Numbered from the stretch's first letter, positions 39,460 through 52,584 are shown. The stretch: 64,000 bases of DNA from Leptodactylus fallax (GCA_947044405.1 CAMRHE010000115.1:1178001-1242000); one strand, 5' to 3'. Translations and numbers: made by a program. The notes: generated by a model not told the origin, from the sequence alone.

Positions 39460-39783
39460 TAAGAGTATGTTCACACGACTGAATTTGGAGCTGAGGTGTA
39501 TTATGCCTCAAAATCAGCTCCAAATTCTGCCTGTAACCTACCTATCATTCATTTCAATGGGAGGCAGATGCTGATTTTTTCAGCTAGTGAAGAAAATAAG
39601 TGTTATGCTTGATCTTCAAGTGGATTCCCACTTATAACTCCTATTGAAAAATTCTGCCTAGCTGCTGTGGAATTTGCAAATTCCATGGTGGATTCCATGG
39701 CAGATTCCACTGCGGAATTTGGTCAAGCAAATTCCTAACGCTGAATTTTTTTGTGCAAATTCTGCCATGTGAACACACCCTAA
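39460..39783. mobile_element. MITE with TAAGAGTATGTTCACAC ends
   Basis: Left taagagtatgttcacacgac and right catgtgaacacacccta are inverted repeats. The interior has repeated attcc(a/c)(c/t)-type segments around tccatggtggattcc. It is non-coding and shares its terminal pattern with 50490-50711. Confidence 0.65.
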
Positions 39784-40593
39784 GGCTCCAAGGACACATG
39801 AAATGTTGTGCCAATCTAGTTCTATAGCTACATAAAGGTGGCACTGTAAAATAAGACCATTTGATGACAATAAATAGGCAAACTGGGAGTCATTTAAGGG
39901 GTTGTCTGAGAATGAAAAGGGTAAATTTCATAAAAACAAATGAATCATTAAATTAGGATAGGCCATCAGTATCAGATCAGTGAGGGACTGACTCTCGACA
40001 CACCAACAAGTCAGTTCTTCAAAGCGGCTGCAGAGTTTGCTCAAGCCTTGTATTCACTTTAACGTTTACTTTGGTCCTTCTACCTGCATTCCCCTCCTTA
40101 AAAACCCATGAAAAAAGCTGAGTATCATAGGCAATATATAATAAAACATAATAATATCTTTTATTGAAAAATTCTAAAAGCAATCAAGTTGAAAAGGAGT
40201 ATATCGCCAAAATGCATAGGCGCATCACAGGAGAAGATAAAATATATACAGCCATGGGATATAAATATAATTCAAGCAGCATATAACTGGCAGTAATACA
40301 TAATACTATAACGTATCCAAAAATACTAGTCATAATAATACATAGTGCTCAAGTTACTAGAAACGCCACAAATACAAAACTTAAGGTTCCGTTCACAATT
40401 GCGCCAGAGTCTTTGTTGAAGACACCGTCACAGTGTCCGCCTGAAAATCCATGGAGGAATAAGACCTGTACAGAAGACTATTTTAGCGATCCAGTCCTCC
40501 AATGGACCAGTACAACAAAGAGGTAACGCTAGTCTGAACCTAGAGTCAACCACAAAGTCAAATAGACACGCACAAGTAAAAGCATGATACATA

Positions 40594-41910
40594 CAATTGT
40601 GCTAAAAAGTTTACATACCCCGGCAGATTTTTTGTTTTTTTGGCCTGTTTTCAGAGAATATCTATGATAACACAAAAAATTTTTCTCCACTCATGGTTAG
40701 TGGTTGGTTGAAGCCATTTATTGTCAAACTTCTATGTTTTCTCTTTTTAAATCATAATGACAACCAAAAACATCAAAATGACCCTGTTCAAAAGTTCACA
40801 TACCCCAGTTCTTAATACCGTGTATTGCCCCCTCTAACATCAATGAAGTCTTTTGTGGTAGTTGTGGATGAGGCTCGTTATATTCTCAGATGGTAAAACT
40901 GCCCATTCTTCTTAGCAAAAAGTCTCCAGTTCCTGTAAATTCCTGGGCTGTCTTGCATGTACTGCGCGCTTGAGATCTCCCCAGAGTGGCTCAATGATAT
41001 TGAGGTCAGGAGACTGAGATGGCCACTCCAGAACCTTCACTTTCTTCTGCTGTAGCCAATGACAGGTCGACTTGGCCTTGTGTTTTGGATTGTTGTCATG
41101 TTGGAACATCCAAGTACGTCCCATGTGCAGCTTCCTGGCTGATGAGTGCAAATTTGCCTCCAGGATTTGCTGATAACGTTCTGCATTCATCTTTCCTTCA
41201 ACTTTGACCAAGTTTCCTGTGCCTTTGAAGCTCACACATCCCCACATCATCAGTGATCCACCTCTGTGCTTTACAGTAGGAATGGTGTTCCTTTCATCAT
41301 AGGCCTTGTTGACACCTCTCCAAATGTAACGTTTATGGTTGTGGCCAAAAAGTTAGATTTTTGTCTCATCACTCCAAATTACCTTGTTCCAGAAGTTTTG
41401 AGGCTTGTCTCTGTGCTGTTTGGCATATTGAAGGCGAGATTCTTTGTGGCATTTCCGCAATAACGGCTTTCTTCTGGCAACTCGACCATGCAACCCATTT
41501 TTCTTCAAGTGCCTCCTTATTGTGCATCTTGAAACAGCCACACTGATAGTTTTCAGAGAGTCCTGTATTTCAGCTGATGTTATGTGTGGGGTTTTCTTTG
41601 CATCCCGAACAATTTTCCGGGCAGTCGTGGCTGAAATTTTGGTTGGTCTACCTGACCGTGGTTTGGTTTCTGGGCATGTTATCAGGCCAAAATCACCAGG
41701 GTATGTGAACTTTTGAACAGGGTCATTTGATGTTTTTGGTTGTCATTATGATTTAAAAAAAGAAAACACAGAAGTTTGACAATAAATGGCTTCAACCAAC
41801 CACTAACCATGAGCGGAGAAAAAGTTTTTGTGTTATCATTCATATTCTCTGAAAAAAGGCCAAAAAAAACAAAAAATCTGCCGGGGTATGTAAACTTTTT
41901 AGCACAACTG
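40594..41910 (-). mobile_element. Tc1-like transposon with IR/DR ends, internally deleted
   Basis: Ends caattgtgctaaaaagttta and its inverse are flanked by TA (40592-40593 and 41911-41912). Each terminal inverted repeat is about 213 bp and contains two direct motifs, an outer aagtttacatacccc and an inner aagttcacatacccc, the IR/DR layout known from Sleeping Beauty-type elements. The transposase lies on the minus strand and has lost its N-terminal DNA-binding region. Confidence 0.9.
40816..41699 (-). pseudogene. Tc1 DD34E transposase pseudogene (N-terminus deleted)
   Basis: Reading leftward, the sequence begins near the GRPTK linker right next to the terminal repeat, so the helix-turn-helix part is gone. 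It continues with HLKKNGLHGRVARRKPLL, VIWSDETKI (first Asp), a TAA stop, VKHRGGSLMMWGCV, FQHDNNPKHKA (second Asp) and SPDLNIIEPLW (Glu). The Asp-Glu gap is 34 residues. A further stop follows ELETFC. It is inactive. Confidence 0.85.
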
Positions 41911-42272
41911 TACATTGACAACAAGGGGTGATCTATACATTACCCATATTATGCTGCCACATCCTGGGATGACACTGACCCCAAGGAGCGCTTCGACACT
42001 GCTTTCTTCTGGTGAATGGGATCCTCCTCAGTAGCAACAGTGCAGAGTACCACTTGCAATACCTTACACCACCCCTACTAATATATGTATGACCTGCAGG
42101 TAGATGCACAAAGGTAAACAATGAAGAGGCTGTAGTGTTCACACAAGCAGCATGGCCCCTTCAAATAGCTGATCGGTTGGGGTGTCAAGAGTAGGATAAG
42201 ATATTTTAAGGACAGAACATCAATATACAGAAAACCCTTAAAAATTAAGAAATTGGTCATTTTTATGACTAT

Positions 42273-42797
42273 TGTGACACCTTGGGGGAATTAAACTCAA
42301 AATGGCGGCTTGTCCTGGTCCGGACAGCGGTGGTTCATGGTACTGGGCACCGGAAAGATAGCTTTCAGACGGTCCAAGTGTAAATAAAAGTGGCTTTATT
42401 CAGCTTAACTGCAACATAACAAAACAACAAACACCTAGGCCACAGTTAGGGCACTAACTGACTTCTTGAGTCCCTAACTAGCCTCTGGGGGGGGGGGGGG
42501 CAATAAGAGCTTGACTTAGTCTTTGTAAGTCCTCTCTGGATCCCAGCCCTCTTGGACAGACTGCCTCTCTTTCCCTGGCTGGTCCTGATTATTGCTCAGC
42601 TCCAGCAACAGTCCCCTGTGGACCCGAGCGCTTCTGGCACAGACCATCTATCTGTCCAGGTGGGTCCACCATCTCCTGCTTCCTGCAGGATACTCCAGAC
42701 TACTGGAGTTACACGCCCCCACCCAAAAGCGTGGCTGAGAGCCTTTTCTGGCCTGGCCTGGGTCGCTCAACAGCGCCCTCTGGCTCACATACTTACA
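42273..42797 (-). mobile_element. Solo LTR, probably Ty3/Gypsy-like
   Basis: The segment begins TGTGACACC and ends ACTTACA on the + strand, so the minus-strand reading runs TGTAAG to GTCACA. The flanks carry CTAT on both sides (42269-42272 and 42798-42801), a 4-bp target duplication. On the minus strand an AATAAA (42395-42400) lies near the 3' end. No internal retroelement ORFs are present. An internal poly-G run is at 42487-42500. Confidence 0.6.
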
Positions 42798-43491
42798 CTA
42801 TATTTTGTCTAATGTCAACAATCTTTTTAATGGGTTAATGGAATCACGTCATGTACCTAAACCACTCTGATAAAAACTTTGGAGCATTTATGTAACTGGA
42901 ATTTACTAAACACACAAACTGCCGGGCATGAGTTCCATGCAAATTTTATAAAAATGGTTCTCAAATTATATCTTTGTGCCCAAAATAAATCTTACACCTC
43001 ACGTTTGGCAGGAGAAGCTAGAATGAAACCATGGCAAAAGGAAATGTTCACAGATATTTTTGTACATGCTTGCAAAATTTATCTAGGCCAGAAGAAGAGG
43101 CCACAGGCGTCTAAAACATTTCTTGCTATGCAATAGGCACATTGTCCTGGAGGGACACTCAGTGTGGCTAAAAAAATATAAAAACATGTTCAGTGCTCTC
43201 CAACAAGATGGAATGAAATGTGTCCGTGATATGGAGAATGACTTCAGGATGCCCCTGTCCTTAGTAACCCCTGCTTTTACCCACTACTATTACCACTAAT
43301 ACAGCTCACCACTGTAGACTCATTTGGAAGGTACTGTTTTCACTTCTGGAGGTCCAAAAGGTAGAGAGTCATAAAGGGGTATTCCTCATGCTAGACATTT
43401 ATGGGATATAAACGGGGTTATGCCAAAAATGTCTGATAGATGCTCTTCCATCCCACATTTGCACTTCACTATTCACTTTTAATACTGTATT

Positions 43492-44425
43492 GGGCAGGTG
43501 ATGAGTAGTGCCTGGTTTTCTCCACACATACCGCTTAGAATTAACGCCAAAAAGTTAAATCTTCGTCTCATAAGACCAGAGAATCTTATTTCTCATAGTC
43601 TGGGAGTCCTCCATGTGTTTTTTGGCAAACTCTATGTGGGTTTTCATATGTCTTGCACTGAGGAGAGGCTTCCTTCGGACCACTCTGCCATAAAGCCCCT
43701 GACTGGTGGAGGGCTGCAGTGATAGTGACTTTGTAGAACTTTCTCCCATCTCCCTACTGCATCTCTGGAGCTCAGCTGCAGTGATCTTTGGGTTCTTCTT
43801 TACCTCTCTCACCAAGGCTCTTCTCCCACGATTGCTCAGTTTGGCTGGATGGCCAGGTCTAGGAAGAGTTCTGGTCATCCCAAACTTCTTCCATTTAAGG
43901 ATTATGGAGGCCACTGTGCTCTTAGGAACCTTGAGTGCTGCAGAAATTCTTTTGTAACCTTGGCCTGATCTGTGCCTTGCCACAATTCTGTCTCTGAGCT
44001 CATTGGGCAGTTCCTTTGACCTCATGATTCTCATTTGCTCTGACATGCACTGTGAGCTGTGAGGTCTTATATAGACAGGTGTGTGCCTTTCCTAATCAAG
44101 TCCAATCAGTTTAATTAAACACAGCTGGACTCCAGTGAAGGAGTAGAACCATCTCAAGGAGGATCAGAAGGAAATGGACAGCAGTGAGTTAAATATGAGT
44201 GTCACAGCAAAGGGTCTGAATACTTATGACCATGTGATATTTCAGTTTTTCTTTTTTAATAAATTAGCAAAAATATCTACATTTCTGTTTTTTTTTCTGT
44301 CAAAGATGGGGTGCTGAGTGTACATGAATGAGAAATAAAATGAAATTTTTTGCTTTTAGCAAATGGCTGCAATGAAACAAAGAGTGAAAAATTTAAAGGG
44401 GTCTGAATACTTTCCGTACCCACTG
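43492..44425 (-). mobile_element. Tc1-like transposon, 3' truncated
   Basis: The right end on the + strand is gtacggaaagtattcagacc inverted, closing with cccactg and TA at 44426-44427. The transposase reads leftward and stops at about 43492, shortly after the first catalytic Asp position. The catalytic remainder and the other terminal repeat are missing. Confidence 0.82.
43493..44046 (-). pseudogene. Tc1 transposase N-terminal half, catalytic Asp mutated
   Basis: From ATG (44044-44046) the frame gives MSEQMRIMRSKELPNELRDR, a helix-turn-helix (YKRISAALKVPKSTVASIIL), a GHPAKLS linker and VVRRKPLLSARH. The first catalytic motif reads LWSYETKI, so Asp is replaced by Tyr, followed by TAA. The serine-rich stretch STKSLSLQPS is unlike relatives and may reflect small indels. 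The rest is deleted. Confidence 0.82.
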
Positions 44426-45659
44426 TAGATCTGTATATCACATATGTGGGGAATATGAAGTTTTAGGAAGTTTGGTGTAAGGCCTAGCTATAGCTTTAAA
44501 CATCCAGGAGCTTTAGCATCACCTCTGGAAAATTGACTTCCATGTAAAGCAAATTGGTCAGATTGTATTTTCATTTTTCTGCAAACTCTGAAAATAATAT
44601 TGGCAAAACGCACTGGCCATGTGCCTCAGTTCTCCTGTTTTGGAGAAGAGTCTATATCACTTTAGGCTTTCATACATAAATCATTTCCAACCTGTCGTCC
44701 TACACCTTATTGATTTCTTAAGATACTTCTTAGCGAGCGGTACAAAATACAGTTTTTTTTTCTGGTGAGTAATTTCATCTGCCTTTCCTTGAATACTTTT
44801 TTGGAACAGAGGGAAAGGATTAAAGATTTTGATTAACGTAGAAGAATTTCGTAACATTTTCATGGATTTGTTGCACAATGATTTAAGAGGTTTACTGAAT
44901 AGGAGATGATCTTCTGTAGAAGTCATGTGTTTATAATATTTGATGGACAACAAGGCTAAACAGTACACACGTTATTGGATACTGATATAATAGATAAAAA
45001 CTAGTAAGATCATTGATTCCAAGGCCAGGAATGATGGTGCCATAGTGTTCAATACTGGCACCAAAAAAGTAATTGTTATACACTGAATGGCCACTTTTAT
45101 CAGAGATACCCATCTTGTAGCACATTGGAGACACTTGACATGAAGGGTTCATATCACTTGCCCAAATTTCTGACCCTTTCACCTCCACGGTGTAATATAA
45201 ATCTGTTTTCACCTTTCCAGGATAACTTTGCACTCTTTTGCCCCATGTATTGTCTTGTCTTTTTCCCTTAGACAACAATGGCACTTGAGCTAGATGTCTG
45301 CTGTTGTAGCCCATCCGTGATAAGGAACAACAACTTGTGCAGGATATACAGTTTTAGTTGGAACATCAAAATTGTATTTTTCTGCAGTCTGCTTGACTGT
45401 ACACTGTCTGCTCATTAGAAAGGATCCATTCATTTCAGTGGGAGCGCCGGATATAGCCAAACATTGTATTGCAGCTACAGCATCTCCAGCACTCCCATTG
45501 AAATGAATGGAGAGGTACATGCACTGCCGATGTTGCCACTGCTAAGATGGAAAACTTTTTTTGCAAGAGTCTGCAGAGTTTTCCTTTCCTTTCTGCCCCT
45601 ATTATACCTATACGGAAAGCACCAGCATTTCCATAGGTATAATTGACTTGCTGCGACTT

Positions 45660-46101
45660 TCAAAAATGCAAGAATTTTTGAAATTGCAGCATTTCTGCTT
45701 CAGATTTTTTTCTGCAATGTGTGGATGGGATTGGCCAGAATCCCATCTACTTTGCAGGTATGATTTATTTATTTATTATGCTTACTTATATAGCGCCATC
45801 TTATTCCGCAGCACTTTACAGACATTGTCAGTCAGTCACTGTCCCATATAGGACTCACAATCTATATTCCCTACCAGTATGTCTTTAGAGTGTGGGAGGA
45901 AACCGGAGTACCCGGAGGAAACCCACGCAAACACAGGGAGAACATACAGATTCCTTGCAGATGTTGTCCTTGGTGGGATTTGAACCCAGGACTCCAGCGC
46001 TGCAAGGCTGCAGTGCTAACCACTGAGCTTAAATGCAGTGTTTTTTGCCACAGCGTTTCCGCCGCAGCCAAAATGCTGCACTTTTGCAACATGGGGCCCC
46101 A
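45660..46101. mobile_element. MITE (family of 23584-23792) carrying a SINE
   Basis: Segments on both sides of the SINE, aatgtgtggatgggattgg on the left and gcagccaaaatgctgc with aacatggggcccc on the right, align in inverse order to the uninterrupted copy at 23584-23792. The SINE is therefore younger than this MITE copy. The left limit is uncertain. Confidence 0.55.
45761..46029 (-). mobile_element. tRNA-derived SINE (V-SINE-like) with LINE-like tail
   Basis: On the minus strand it starts gctcagtggttagcactgca (box A region), then gggttcaaatccc (box B), then a conserved central part with gtgtttgcgtgggtttcctc. It ends tgctgcggaataag and ggcgctatataa, the tail shared with amphibian L2/CR1 LINEs, followed by an ATAAAT-rich end. 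The order of tRNA head, central domain and LINE tail is that of V-SINEs. Confidence 0.75.
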
Positions 46102-46279
46102 ACCTTGCAGAGGAACAGTACAACTTAAATAAGACTCCTCAGATTTGTTATTTTATGGGAAATAATCATATTTCCTAAAATACACAAGTCAGGAGATGGG
46201 ACAAATCCTCTATAGGCCTACCATAGAAAATCATCTTTAATAAGAACAAAAATGACCTTACTTTGGTCGAGACCTGACA

Positions 46280-46770
46280 TGTGTGGGGAAGGTAGCTCAG
46301 TAGCAGCCGTGATGCGGACCCAACCAGTCAGAGACAGGGACACAAACTCTGGGGCAAGTAGGTTTATTTAGAAAAAAACAGCAAAAATAAATAAACCTTC
46401 ACTTCAGGTACAAATGATAATACAGACTTAACTTCAGGCAAAAATGTCAAAACAAAGTCCTGCTCGTCCGAGCACTAACTAAACACAAGAAAACTAACTA
46501 TACGTGTGGCTACTATTAACCACAGGAACAAAAACCACAGCACAGTCTCACCAGAGGTTCAGTGACACAGGACAGATCCAGATAGCTCCTCTCACTCTCC
46601 AGGATCTGCTCTGAATTGCAAACTCTGTAGGCCTTTATGGGCCAGTAATGAGGCCAGGACTCACACCTGGGCTGAGGCCTACTCAAAACCCGCTCTGGAC
46701 CAGACATATGTTAAAAACCGGGGGCTGATATACCATGACTCCAGTACTCTGCCTGTCACCTCCCCACACA
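46280..46770 (-). mobile_element. LTR-like element
   Basis: On the minus strand it runs from tgtgtggggaggtgaca to ctaccttccccacaca, giving a TG..CA layout with short inverted ends. An AATAAA (TTTATT at 46363-46368 on the + strand) lies near the minus-strand 3' end. I see no matching target duplication, so a MITE is possible. Confidence 0.45.
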
Positions 46771-48129
46771 TGGTTGAGCTTGATGGATGGAATACAAATA
46801 ATTGAGCAGCCAGAACTATCATCAGACATTTGCCCCTATATAACCTTGTACTGAAAAGACTTTCAGACCACAAGATTTAATGTATATTATACTTTCCATC
46901 TGGGGAGCGTCATGCGACGTCCTAAGGAGCTATATCTGTCTTAAATAAGAAGGTCATATTTTCATGGTTATATCTTGGGATACATTACCTTTTGTGACCT
47001 TATTGAATTTTTATTTTGCTTTAAGTCTTAAAATCAAACTATATATAAGTATGTACAGATTGGTGAGAATACCACATCCAATTCTGAAATCTTAACAGAA
47101 TTGATAGCCTATCCTTAAAAGGAAAGTGCCACCATTTTTTATGTATTTATTAAAACTAGATAGTGAAATACATCACTTTTTTTCTAATTTGTACAATCTA
47201 ATTTTCAGATTGTACTTTTTTTTTTTCTGTACCTGGCTATGGCGGCAGCCATCTTGCGTGAGCTTCTCCTCTGCTCTGTTGACAGGATTTAGTGATATGC
47301 TTTACTGTACTCTCATGGTCAGTAGGTAGTAGACCAGAGGTAGTAGATAAACTGTGATGCCATCTTTTGGCAGTAATGGATGCAATGATGGGACACTATT
47401 AGTGTTGCCTGCAAGGCTATGATCTTCTATTGTGATCCTTGTAGTATTGGATAGGGACAGGAAGCACTCTACTAGTAATAGAGGTGGGGTGCACAATTCC
47501 ATGGAAGACTGGCCAGATTCCTCCAAATTATATATGGCAGAGAAAAGATAATGGACAGAGCTTGCTTATTTATTCAGTGATAACAGAAAGAATCCATGTG
47601 GTGAGTGGGTAGAGGATACATGCTGCCTATGCCCTCTACCCACTCACCAGCTATCTTATGATAAGTGATCAATTTTGTAAAGGATAATCCCTATAAGCAC
47701 TAAACACTTATTGTGAAAATTTCTGATGTCATGAGGATGTCACCTGAATTGAAGGGAAAGCTTAGAAGTGACATAAATTCACAAGTCACAGATTTATGGG
47801 TGAAACTGCTTGACCAGCTTCTACTAAACTCCAGCAAAGACCCCCAGTACCATAGAGACAAGCCAAACAATAACAGATTATACATTGGTGACCACCCTTG
47901 TGCCCAAGTCTCCCAGGGGGCATGTAGCCACCAAAAGTGTCCAAGGAGGTGCTGCCCATCATGGGTTTTGTTGTGAATCGTGGCAAAATCATGACAAACT
48001 GTGATGTGCAGTGGTCCCTGTAGGTACCAATGTGTGCAGGAACTTTCACTGTAGAAATCCCATACGTGTACAGGTTTTATTACTGTAGAAGGATCTACAC
48101 AGATAAGGTTGCATGAACTTATGTTTGCA

Positions 48130-48283
48130 CAGGCTTGAACTGGCCCACAGGGGAGCAGGTGAATCCACTGGTGGGCCTCTGACCTGGGGGGCTGGGCAAA
48201 GACCCTGGGGGGGTGGGCCCATAACCCTGGGGGGGCAAGCCCATGACCCTGGGAGGTGAGCCCCTTGTCCCCCAGCCACTGTA
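48130..48283. mobile_element. MITE fragment with purine-rich repeats
   Basis: It starts caggcttgaactggcccaca, a terminus like other amphibian non-autonomous elements, and contains repeated ccctgggggg and gggcccat blocks. A 203-codon minus-strand ORF overlaps it but has no domain and strongly biased composition. Confidence 0.35.
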
Positions 48284-50489
48284 CAGTAGAGTGGTGCTCG
48301 GCACAGTACACTCACTACACTACATACAGATACAGCATCTCAGCCAGTTTATGTGCCCATATAATAATCTGGGAAGAATATTTAACAATTTACCCAGTTT
48401 AAGATATATATAGTTGCATTGAGATGACATCTAGGCACAGTGGAAGATCAACCTCTATCCTTCCTCATGGCTCCTGTCTCCTTACTGTAACTGCGATCCC
48501 CCCAATCATCTTGTTCACAATGCTAAAGGGGCCAAAAAAAAAAACTGGAAGGCAGGTAATATTTGCATTTATCTGTATAATGGTCGCCCAGAATGCAATC
48601 CGCTGCAGGTCCGTGCAGGTCCTTAAGCCAGAAGACAAATCTGCAAAAGAAAAGCTCTACATAGTAAAAGTGTGATCATCTGTATGTAAGTGCTTAGGGT
48701 CTGAATCTGGGGGTCTAACTCTGTATTTATGGGATCTGGCCTGCTGCTCTGTATGTGATGAGCGTGACTGTATTTCAAATACTGTTAGATAGAGAATCCG
48801 AAAAGGGACATGAGGGTGTTGGACAGGAGGAATGTTTTGAAGCTGGTTAAATAGCACAAGGAACCTGATCTTACTTGGCCACCTTGGAGAAACAAGCAGG
48901 ATTTTTAATGTTAATAAAGTAGCGCACGCTATAAATATGTAAGGATTTCACTGTTACTCTCATTTTATACAAACCATATAAAATGTAACATGTCATATAT
49001 TTACATGCATTATCCATCTTTGTATATTTGTTTTTGTTTTGTTTTTTGGGTTAAATTTCCCGTTAAGTCATTAAGCTGGACTATAAGGCAACACAACACA
49101 CGCTCAGAGACAGGCGTAAACAATTTATAATAAGCACAAAACATTGCAGGTCTTCTAACTCTTACAACATTGTTATTGTAAATGAAAATTAAACCTAAAA
49201 CCACATTGCTGTTAATAATGGAGCTATTGGAAACACACACAACTTGCAAACATTTCAATTCTTAAATGTGCTCATGAAATAGGGTTTTTCTGGGCCAATA
49301 CTCGAAGCATTTTTGCCTGTTACACAACTGACTTGTTATTACAATGTGAGTGATTTATGTTTAGAAAACACAAAAGATATTTTATTACCTTTTATGGAAT
49401 TTCACTGATTTTGTACATTTTATATTACATTTTTTTAGTATTTTATATGCAGATTTGGAATGTGTTTTTTTGCTCAAAGGAGCAAAAAAAATCTCATAAC
49501 TGCGAGTTTTATTTGCATATTTATCATATAAGTGGGTTTTTGCGCTATGAAAGAGATGGAGAATTAGGGTGTTTTCACATGCAGCAGATTTGTTGCTGAT
49601 ATTTCTGCTAATTAAGATAATTTCCATTCATGTGAATTGGTGTTGATTCTGCAGGAAGGGAATGTATTGTTACAAACTTCATTCACAATTGCAGAAATTT
49701 CTGCAATAAATCTTCTGCGCATGGATTCACTAATGGCCTAACTGGAGTGAAACTGGTTTTCCTCTTCTCTGCTGTCGGCACAGTGCCAATGAAACATTAA
49801 GGTGAGAAGCTGGGTCATGTCTGGTTTCTAGGGACACACTGCCTAACAACCATAATCATTCTATGTTGTCAGGAAACGTTGTCTCGCAACCAGTCTGTCT
49901 CAAATTACTAAGGTCTTCAGCTCAAGTGAGAACATACACTGAGAGGGAGCCATGAAGTTTGGCAGTACCTACTTTTTCTGACCAGAACTCAATTCAAGCT
50001 GTTTCCAGGTCTCATACTCCAAGGTTTTAGCTAGGTTTTCACATAGGGCAAATATTCATTTTGCAGCCTAGACCTGTATCTATATTATAACCATAGCAAC
50101 ACAAAGTGATTTCTCGTTGCTCCCTTAGTATCTAGCACAAAGTTGCATACCCTGGCAATGCCAAAACCAGGTATGGATATGCCATTGGTGTAACATGTGA
50201 ATCTGTACAGGAGCCCAGTAGGTCAGGGGGTTCCTAACACTTTACCAGCAGCTTTATGGCTAACAACTACTGCTAGATTATTAGAGAGATGGAATTGGAT
50301 GCTCTATTCTTAGATATTGTAAAATAAGGGTCTCAACACAAGGTTCTTGCACAAGGGTCCTCAGCAGGCTATATTCCGCACTAGCAATTCCTCAACCTCT
50401 ACCTATTGGCTTCATCATTTTTTGTTCTCAGCACAGTATACAATATATATTTTTGTACATTATTTTAATGTACAATGACATGAAATAAC

Positions 50490-50711
50490 TAAGGGTCCAT
50501 TCACACAGCAGAATTTGACACTGATTTTGAGGCGAGTCAGTCTCAATATCAGCACCAATTTACACCCCAAACCTGACTTCCATTATTGTCAACTGGAAGC
50601 AGAGGTTGAAGCATTAAAGCAGGAAGCCAGGATAGCGGAAATGGAAGTGGAATTTGAGGTGAAAGTCTCAAAAGGAAGTCCTCTTCCATTTTTGCCGTGT
50701 GAACATACCCT
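50490..50711. mobile_element. MITE with TAAGGGTCCATTCACAC ends
   Basis: Left taagggtccattcacacagc and right gccgtgtgaacataccct are inverted repeats around about 190 bp. It shares its ends and a gaatttg(a/g)a(c/g) subterminal block with 39460-39783. Confidence 0.6.
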
Positions 50712-51344
50712 GAATTTGGCTCTGTGAATATAACCTAGGAATTGTACAATTTGCCATTCAACGTATTGACCATTCAATGTTCAGGTTGAATGTCTGAGTT
50801 GCTCAGTTGATATTGTAAGGTCACTTCTTCTATGATAGAGAATATGTTATCCATAATGGCAGCTATACAAGCTAGAACCCTTCAGAGGCAGAACACACAA
50901 AATTGAAGTTGTTTTAAATCCATGGGAAACAAGCTTTATTGAAACAGTCAACGACACGTTAATGATGGAAACCCATGCTTAATGGCTTACAAAAGACCTT
51001 GGAAAATGCATTAGAAAGCAGTAACCTACAACAATGACTTACAATATCACAAAAAAATGGAACTGGATGCAGTAAAATCCAAGTGAAAGCTTCACGGAAC
51101 AACGTGGTCTCATAAAATTAAGACGTTATGAGCACCTCAAGATGCTAATTCCAGAGACAAACAGAGACATAGATCTGTCCAATGTCTCCTATAATTACAA
51201 GAACAATCCGGCCGGGCAGAGGAAAATAGTTTCATTAAAGGATTTCTTCTACCAATAAGTAAAAAAAAAAGTCTTAGGTCTGACGTCAGAGACTGAAGAT
51301 TTCTGTCCAACATACATAAGGTCAATAAGGCAGTTCTTAAGACC

Positions 51345-51500
51345 TATCTATGTTTTGCTTTCTAGTTAGCTCATAAGCAGGGTCCTCATTTCTATTGTCT
51401 AAATTGATATATTTCCCTGTCTTATTTTGTCTGCATATGACCCCTATGATTTGTAATGTGCTGCGGAATGTGTTTACATAAATAATAATTTATTATTACG
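51345..51500 (+). mobile_element. L2/CR1-like LINE 3' tail
   Basis: It contains ctcataagcagggtcctc, then gtaatgtgctgcggaatgtg, and an ATAAATAATAATTTATT end. This is the 3' UTR type that amphibian L2/CR1 elements share with the SINE tail above. There is no coding part. Confidence 0.5.
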
Positions 51501-52584
51501 TGTAAGAAGCAATTGATCCTTTTTTGGAACAGTGTCTTAGAAAGGACCCCCTTATACCATGTGGCATTTATAATACTGGTGTCATCTTATATGGCAGAGG
51601 GGTCTCTAGGCTTAGGTTTGACTTTTATTCCTCCAATAGCTATACCCCTGATTCTGAGAAAAGGCTCTGATGCAATGCCCATGACAAGGATGCCTCAGAC
51701 CTCCCAACAATCTGCCATTTGATAGGAACCATATGTTCCTCATTGTTGACATCAAGCTCAGCCCCTCCAGACTGCAGCTTGGCAGCTGACTTTGGATCAT
51801 GTGAATCTGAAATGTGTTTTCTCCTCCTTGGAAACGTGAGCAAAACATGTTATGGACACTATTGGGTACTATGCCAAGAGGAAGTTATGGAACGTACCAT
51901 AACTTTCCAGAAACAGGAAATTCTACAGTTGACAACAAGCATTTTCAGAAATGAAAAATGTTTATAGATTGTAAGACAGTTTTTATAAGGTATACAGCAT
52001 CTTCAGCCTTCAGAAGAAGATATTTATCTGATTATAAGAAGATGATGCATTAGATTAACTCTGTATTTTCAGTGCTGCTGTCCAATGCCGTTCCCAAAGT
52101 TACTAAGAGTCTCGATTTTGCACATTTGTAGCTTGTGTATTGGTGTTCATTAAAAGAAAAGTTCTGTCTAGTAATAACATTTGCAAAAATATCAAGAAAA
52201 GATAAATAAAAATAATAATGAAGTTAATGGGGTTACACAAGACTCTATGGTGATGGCTGATGCTTAGAATAGGTTAGCAATATGAGGTTGGTGGGGGTCC
52301 AACACCCGACCTTCACTGATCATATATTGATGCCAAAGAGTACATCCTATTATTTGGTATTTTTGCATCAGGTTGTATGTTTAGAAGTTGTTGCTTTACT
52401 AGCATTTTAGCTATCTAGTAAGTTATAAGAAATAGAGTTGTTTAGTTAGTTTTTTTTATTTCTCAATAAGTGGTCCTAGGAGATTCCAAGATTGGAAATT
52501 CCAGGTAAACTGATACACCCATTGAAATAATTAGGCATCCAGTTTACCCAGTCTTCCACTTTTTAAGAAGAGTAAAACAGTTAA

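Noticed and set aside
45890..46040. tRNA gene on the minus strand (box A and box B present)
   Set aside because: The boxes belong to the SINE head; there is no full cloverleaf, and a SINE body and tail follow directly.
47700..48311. 203-codon minus-strand ORF
   Set aside because: It overlaps a G/C-run repeat fragment, has no recognisable domain, and biased composition explains the open frame.
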